DNA from: Nocardia farcinica | Lineage (GTDB): Bacteria > Actinomycetota > Actinomycetes > Mycobacteriales > Mycobacteriaceae | Assembly: GCF_001182745.1 (NCBI RefSeq) | Contig: NZ_LN868938.1 | Span: forward strand, 124,001 to 188,000 | Reading direction: 5' to 3' | Length of the DNA: 64,000 bases | Part shown: positions 60,410 to 64,000 of the stretch, piece by piece | How positions within the stretch are numbered: the stretch's first letter is position 1 | Layout of the letters: each line of letters begins with the position of its first letter | Made by a program: the position numbers and the translations under genes | Notes under the pieces: generated by a model | Seen by the model: only the letters and a program-made list of their open reading frames with translations | Databases searched by the model: none | What the model was told of the DNA's origin: nothing

Positions 60410-61026
60410 CGGATCGCTCCGTCCATCATCGGGAACGCCCACAGGCGCAGCTTCACCCCGCGCGCGTGCGCCTCATGCAAGGGCTGGTTCGCCGATGCGT
60501 TGTTCGACCAGGGCGGCGGCGTCCACACGTACGCGCGATAGGCGACATCGATCTCCGAGCCCGCGGGCAGCTCCACCCATTCCTCGGTCGCGGTCGTCGG
60601 GTAGTCCTGGTGCACGCGCGCGTAGTTCGGCAGCGCGGACTGGTTGGTGCCGTGGTCCACCCCCAACGTGCACAGGCTGTTCACGAGCCCGTAGCTGTTG
60701 GGTACCTGCGCGAGCTGGTCGATCCCGATCCGCCACGAGTCCCAGATCTGCACCACGTTCGGGTTGCTGGTGACGATGGTGCGGTAGGAGCGGATCACCT
60801 GGAGCCGCATCATCGACGGCAGCGGCGAATCGGACACCCACGACAGGCCGGTGTCGATCATCAGCCGGCCCGGCGGGCTGGTGAGTCCGGCGCCGGTGAT
60901 CGCGCCGTCGCCGGTGGAGGTGGCCGACACCTGCGCTACCATCCGCGGCACCGACCACGGCTGCAACCCCAGCGCCCCGCCCGCGATGGACAGGTTCCGA
61001 CTGACACAGACCTGCGGCATGGTCAT
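60406..61026 (-). CDS. Phage tail-region protein, paralogue 3
   Basis: A 206-residue protein: GLSWVSDSPLPSMMRLQVIR, RTIVTSNPNVVQIWDSWRIGID, NYARVHQDY, VELPAGSEIDVAYRAYVW and the end VKLRLWAFPMM, aligning by eye with paralogues 1 and 2. The N-terminal 45 residues are unlike them. Start in an ATGA overlap. Probably structural. Confidence 0.62.
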   Translation of the reverse strand: MTMPQVCVSRNLSIAGGALGLQPWSVPRMVAQVSATSTGDGAITGAGLTSPPGRLMIDTGLSWVSDSPLPSMMRLQVIRSYRTIVTSNPNVVQIWDSWRIGIDQLAQVPNSYGLVNSLCTLGVDHGTNQSALPNYARVHQDYPTTATEEWVELPAGSEIDVAYRAYVWTPPPWSNNASANQPLHEAHARGVKLRLWAFPMMDGAIR

Positions 61027-61688
61027 TCACTCCTCGAGGTCATCGACAGCGACAGCGACGTGGGGATCGGGGTGGTGAAGACGCTGGCAGCGCCGACGTT
61101 GCGGGATGTGCCCGCGGCCACCACGAACAAGCCCACGGCTTGCCCGGCGTTCAACGCCAGCTGCCCCATCGCCAGCACCGGCAGCGTCGTCGCGCCCTGC
61201 GCGTCGTAGAGTCGGCCGCCGACGCGGGTCACGCCGTCGACCAGCACGACCGCGTGCAGGTACGCGCCACCGGCGGAGAACCACGCCGTGGCCGACACGT
61301 CGTAGACGCCGGTCTCGGGAACCCGCATCGTGTCGAAAGTGGTGAGTCCGCCGGTCCATTCGCCGATCTCGTGCGCGACACCGTCGAACATCACCAGCGC
61401 CCCGGACGAACTGATCGACTGCGCCGCTGACCGGGTGGCGGTCACCGACGGCAGCGCCGAATCGGTGATCGCGTCCGGGTCGTTCTCCCCGGACGCGGGT
61501 TTCCGCAGGATGATCGCGCTGCCGCCGTCGACGTGGGAGCCGATGAGATGCCCCTCACTGGACGCCGACAGCACCCACGGCCCGATCCGCTGCGCGGTGG
61601 GGTTCTCCCGCTGCTCGATCCGGCGTTCGGTGCGGCGCGCCCACTCGGCGTTGTTCTTCGGCTGCCGGACCGGGTCGGTGTCGCTCAC
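61023..61688 (-). CDS. Phage tail-fibre-like protein with C1q/TNF-like domain
   Basis: A 221-residue protein. A charged helical N-terminus (NNAEWARRTERRIEQRENP) is followed by a beta-rich C-terminal half (about 100-215: IGEWTGGLTTFDTMRVPETGVYDVSATAWFSAGGAYLHAVVLVDG) with the rhythm of C1q-like receptor-binding heads. Likely part of the tail tip. GTG 61688 overlaps the stop of the upstream gene. The domain call is by eye only. Confidence 0.6.
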   Translation of the reverse strand: MSDTDPVRQPKNNAEWARRTERRIEQRENPTAQRIGPWVLSASSEGHLIGSHVDGGSAIILRKPASGENDPDAITDSALPSVTATRSAAQSISSSGALVMFDGVAHEIGEWTGGLTTFDTMRVPETGVYDVSATAWFSAGGAYLHAVVLVDGVTRVGGRLYDAQGATTLPVLAMGQLALNAGQAVGLFVVAAGTSRNVGAASVFTTPIPTSLSLSMTSRSE

Positions 61689-62692
61689 TGCACCTGCCCT
61701 CCCGCCTTTTCCAACTCGCTGAGGTTGTCCGGCGTCGCCAGGGTCACCGCGACCTCGGTCCCCGACGCCGACCCGGACACCTGCACCTGATCGATGCGCA
61801 GCACCGTACGCAGGCCCAGCGCAGACACCGCGATGTTGATGCCCGGCATGAGCATGTCCAGCTCGACCGGCGCGTCGGGGGTGAGCGTCGCCGAGGACGG
61901 CACCACCAGTTCGTCCCGAATCCGTGCCGTCCGGGCGACGTACTGGGCGGCAGCACGCTGAATGTTCGACACCCCGAAAAGGTCATCGAGGTTCACGATG
62001 CCCTGGAGCTGGAGCCCCGCCAGGTTCACGCGTTCGGTGTGGGCGCCGTTCTTTCCCTGCACCCGCACATCAGTTTTCACCCCGCGCCCGGACCGGCGAA
62101 TCTGGATCCCCGCGGACATGTGGCATTCCTCGAGCTCGGCGGCCGGGGCCGCCGGTTGCGTGCCGAGCACCGGCCGTCCACGCATCACCGTCCACCGCAG
62201 CCCGAGCTTGGTCAGCTCGGCCATCTCCTGGTGCACATACTTCAAGTTCGCGGAGACGGCGAAGTCGAAGCGGGATTCGGTGCGCGACGGCAGCACCACC
62301 GGCGCGGCGTCCACCCTCTGGAGGGCCAGCATCTCCCGCCACATATCCGCCGCGATCGGGGCCACGTCGAGCTGCGACCACTGCCGCGTCGTGAGCGTGC
62401 GGGTCTCCCACATGAAGGCGGCCACGTCGCGGGCCTCCAACTGCATCGACACCCGATCCCGATTGACATCCGCGACCGGCCCGAACCACTGCAACTGGCC
62501 GCCGTGCCAGGCGCTCACCCAGTGCGTCCACGGCGTGAGCACCGGCGACAGCTCCTGCGCCGGAGCCGACAGCGACAAGCGCGAGACCTCGTTCAGCTCC
62601 CGCGACCAGGAGAACCGGTCAGGGCACTCGATCACGCCGAGCTGCGCGCCGTCCTTGTCGTGGATCGCGAACGCGGGGGTTTCCAGCTTCAC
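61685..62692 (-). CDS. Phage minor tail protein (tail-hub/ReqiPepy6 Gp37-like)
   Basis: A 335-residue protein: GVIECPDRFSWSRELNEVSRLSLSAPA at the start, WVSAWHGGQLQWFGPVADV, then DVAAFMWETRTLTTRQWSQLDVAPIAADMW, and a C-terminal TVLRIDQVQVSGSASGTEVAVTLATP. This domain order (ring-like tail hub protein following the distal tail protein) is that of Gp37-like/siphovirus hub proteins of actinophages. It contributes to the baseplate. ATG 62692 overlaps the previous stop. Confidence 0.7.
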   Translation of the reverse strand: MKLETPAFAIHDKDGAQLGVIECPDRFSWSRELNEVSRLSLSAPAQELSPVLTPWTHWVSAWHGGQLQWFGPVADVNRDRVSMQLEARDVAAFMWETRTLTTRQWSQLDVAPIAADMWREMLALQRVDAAPVVLPSRTESRFDFAVSANLKYVHQEMAELTKLGLRWTVMRGRPVLGTQPAAPAAELEECHMSAGIQIRRSGRGVKTDVRVQGKNGAHTERVNLAGLQLQGIVNLDDLFGVSNIQRAAAQYVARTARIRDELVVPSSATLTPDAPVELDMLMPGINIAVSALGLRTVLRIDQVQVSGSASGTEVAVTLATPDNLSELEKAGGQVQ

Positions 62693-63939
62693 GCCTGCCT
62701 CCCGCGCACCGACACCTGCACGGTGAAGTCCAGGCCCGGCTCATGCTGGGCCACCAGCTCCCAGCACTGCCCGGCGTCGAGAATGATCGGCGTCCACGGC
62801 GCACCCGTGGGCGTGCCGACAATGCCGACCTGCCGCACCTGCTGCCCGGCCACGATCCCGTACGGGCGGCGCGCCACACTGTCAGCCACCACCGTCGCCC
62901 CCGCCGGCAGGCCCGCGATCGACAAGAACCCGGTCCGGTCACACAGCGCGGTCGACCCACACGGGCGCAGCCAGAAGTTCGCCGACACCGGCGCCGCGCC
63001 CGCGGTGACCGTCACGGTCACGACCTCGTCCACGCACAGCACCCCCGACGCCACGGGCAGCGTGGCCACGCGGGTCTGCACCTCGCACACGGGGACACAG
63101 CCCGCGCACACCGGCGGCTGCACCGGCCGCACGTCCACGGTGTTCGGCACACAGGTCACCGACGCCAGGACGGGAATGTCGGTGCAGGTGTCGGGGGATT
63201 CGCAGTCGGGGGCGTGCGCCCAGGTGATCGCCTCGACCACACTGGAATCCCACGTCAGCGTGGCGTGTGTGGCGGGACCGTAGGTGTAGGGGTCGAGTAC
63301 CGCCAGCTCGAAATCCACGTTGAGCACCGCGCCCTGCCGGTGCTCGGCACCCCGCAACCCGAACGCCCGCGTGGTGCGTGGCTCGCGGGTGAGGACCACC
63401 CGGTTCATCGTGCGCCGCAGCGTCGCCGGATCGGCGGCCGAGTTCTCCGGGTGGGCGGCCAGGAACTCGAGTGTGGTCCCGGCGAGGGCGGTGCCGTCGC
63501 GCAGGCGGCAGGCCAGCCACTCCCGCCCGTACTCCGCGCCCGCGTTCGTGCAGCCGACAATCGAGACCTCGACCCGCAGCTGCCGGTGCTGGTCGCGGTG
63601 CGGGCCGACCACGCCACCGGAGCAGATAGCGTCGGCGACCTGCCGGTCCACCGGCGTCGCACCGAATCCCTCGACCGCGGTCACCCAGAACCCCATCAGC
63701 TCCCGCGACTGCGGCAGCTGCGGGTCGTACCAGGGCGCGTTGAGGATGGTGTACGGGTCGTCTCCGAGGAAGGCTTGCAGGCCCGGCCACGAATCGTCGT
63801 ACTGCACATAGTCGTTCGCGCAGGAGCATTGCGCCTGCGCTTCCTCCCACGACTGCGGCACGCCCGGCCGGGCGTGCGCGATCAGCCGCGAGGTGTTGGT
63901 CAGCTCGGCGTCACCGAGCTGGAGCCAGCCGCGAAACAC
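62689..63939 (-). CDS. Phage minor tail protein, cysteine-rich
   Basis: A 416-residue protein. The FRGWLQLGDAELTNTSRLIAH opening and the LRVEVSIVGCTNAGAEYGREWLACRL segment are typical of distal-tail-type minor tail proteins of actinophages. The middle (about 240-330) has an unusual row of cysteines (DCESPDTC, TCVP, VCAGCVPVC, LCVDE, PCGSTALC). A GAGGAGG ribosome-binding site precedes GTG 63939. It is the first full gene of the tail block in this window. Confidence 0.68.
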   Translation of the reverse strand: MFRGWLQLGDAELTNTSRLIAHARPGVPQSWEEAQAQCSCANDYVQYDDSWPGLQAFLGDDPYTILNAPWYDPQLPQSRELMGFWVTAVEGFGATPVDRQVADAICSGGVVGPHRDQHRQLRVEVSIVGCTNAGAEYGREWLACRLRDGTALAGTTLEFLAAHPENSAADPATLRRTMNRVVLTREPRTTRAFGLRGAEHRQGAVLNVDFELAVLDPYTYGPATHATLTWDSSVVEAITWAHAPDCESPDTCTDIPVLASVTCVPNTVDVRPVQPPVCAGCVPVCEVQTRVATLPVASGVLCVDEVVTVTVTAGAAPVSANFWLRPCGSTALCDRTGFLSIAGLPAGATVVADSVARRPYGIVAGQQVRQVGIVGTPTGAPWTPIILDAGQCWELVAQHEPGLDFTVQVSVRGRQA

Positions 63940-63949
63940 ACACCCCTCC

Positions 63950-64000
63950 TCACAACAGGGACATCAGATCGTTCTGGATACGGGCGCCCGCGCCGGCGCC
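63950..64000 (-). CDS. C-terminus of an upstream phage gene
   Basis: The last 16 codons (GAGARIQNDLMSLL and stop, preceded by Gly/Ala codons) of a minus-strand gene that continues beyond the window. Position before the distal tail gene would suit the tape measure protein, but nothing in the 16 residues proves it. Confidence 0.5.
   Translation of the reverse strand, partial: GAGAGARIQNDLMSLL

Larger units (their letters stand above)
54941..64000. mobile_element. Siphovirus-type prophage, one end only
   Basis: From the tRNA-Val(CAC) terminator to the window edge the content changes to phage genes: minor tail proteins, a tail assembly chaperone with a frameshift, a peptidoglycan hydrolase, and small genes on the opposite strand. 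Genes on the minus strand overlap by 4 bases in series, as in phage late operons. The left boundary is set only roughly at 54,941-55,003; integrase, capsid and the far attachment site are outside the window. Whether the phage is intact cannot be judged. Confidence 0.82.

Overview
The window comes from a high-GC actinobacterium of the mycolata, most likely a Nocardia or close relative. The evidence is a long run of genes in the order I recall from the Mycobacterium tuberculosis sigA region (DUF7455, sigA, ppgK, suhB, cei, DUF4193, DUF3093, dut, DUF3710, hydrolase, OB-fold, DUF3159, ceoC/ceoB, APC permease, rRNA methyltransferase, dxs, RNase D, DUF3000, hemE, hemY, hemQ, msrB, aftC, TAP-like protease, ribD-like reductase, zapE, GNAT). 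It also includes arabinogalactan (AftC) and envelope (Cei) genes and the coproporphyrin-dependent heme route. The genus is inferred; no database search was possible.

Layout. 0-9.9 kb: accessory genes: the tail of an SF2 helicase, a TetR/SDR pair with a palindromic operator, a coupled SNF2 helicase/SWIM zinc-finger pair next to a second TetR, DUF7455, DUF952, a KhtT/KhtU-like K+/H+ antiporter and an MHYT-domain membrane protein. 10-39 kb: the conserved chromosomal core listed above, covering the housekeeping sigma factor, nucleotide sanitation, envelope integrity, K+ uptake control, isoprenoid and heme synthesis, and methionine sulfoxide repair. 39-47.5 kb: a flavin monooxygenase, a TetR coupled to an unknown membrane protein, a LysR regulator, and a two-component system (with an unusual kinase) divergent from a PAP2 phosphatase plus ABC exporter. 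47.6-54.1 kb: a very large low-complexity protein whose frame is broken once, a tail-anchored CoiA-like nuclease protein convergent with a sigma4-HTH/TnsA-like protein, and a DUF1304 membrane protein preceded by a tiny coupled ORF. 54.18-54.90 kb: four tRNA genes (Val-GAC, Cys-GCA and Gly-GCC on the minus strand; Val-CAC on the plus strand). About 54.95 kb to the end of the window: one end of a siphovirus-type prophage with minor-tail genes, a frameshifted tail assembly chaperone, a lysin with two micro-ORFs after it, and several small moron-like genes on the opposite strand.

Start sites. About twenty genes have a TANNNT hexamer ending 6-8 bases before the ATG/GTG. This is the layout of leaderless transcripts known from mycobacteria, and I used it to choose starts. 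Where it is absent, starts rest on Shine-Dalgarno matches or 4-base ATGA/GTGA overlaps.

Most noteworthy: the convergent nuclease pair at 51.4-53.5 kb; the divergent leaderless repressor/membrane-protein pair inside the prophage; the -1 frameshift in the tail chaperone; the histidine kinase with an added outer domain; the tandem palindromes in front of a SigD-like sigma factor; and micro-ORFs too short for normal gene calling.
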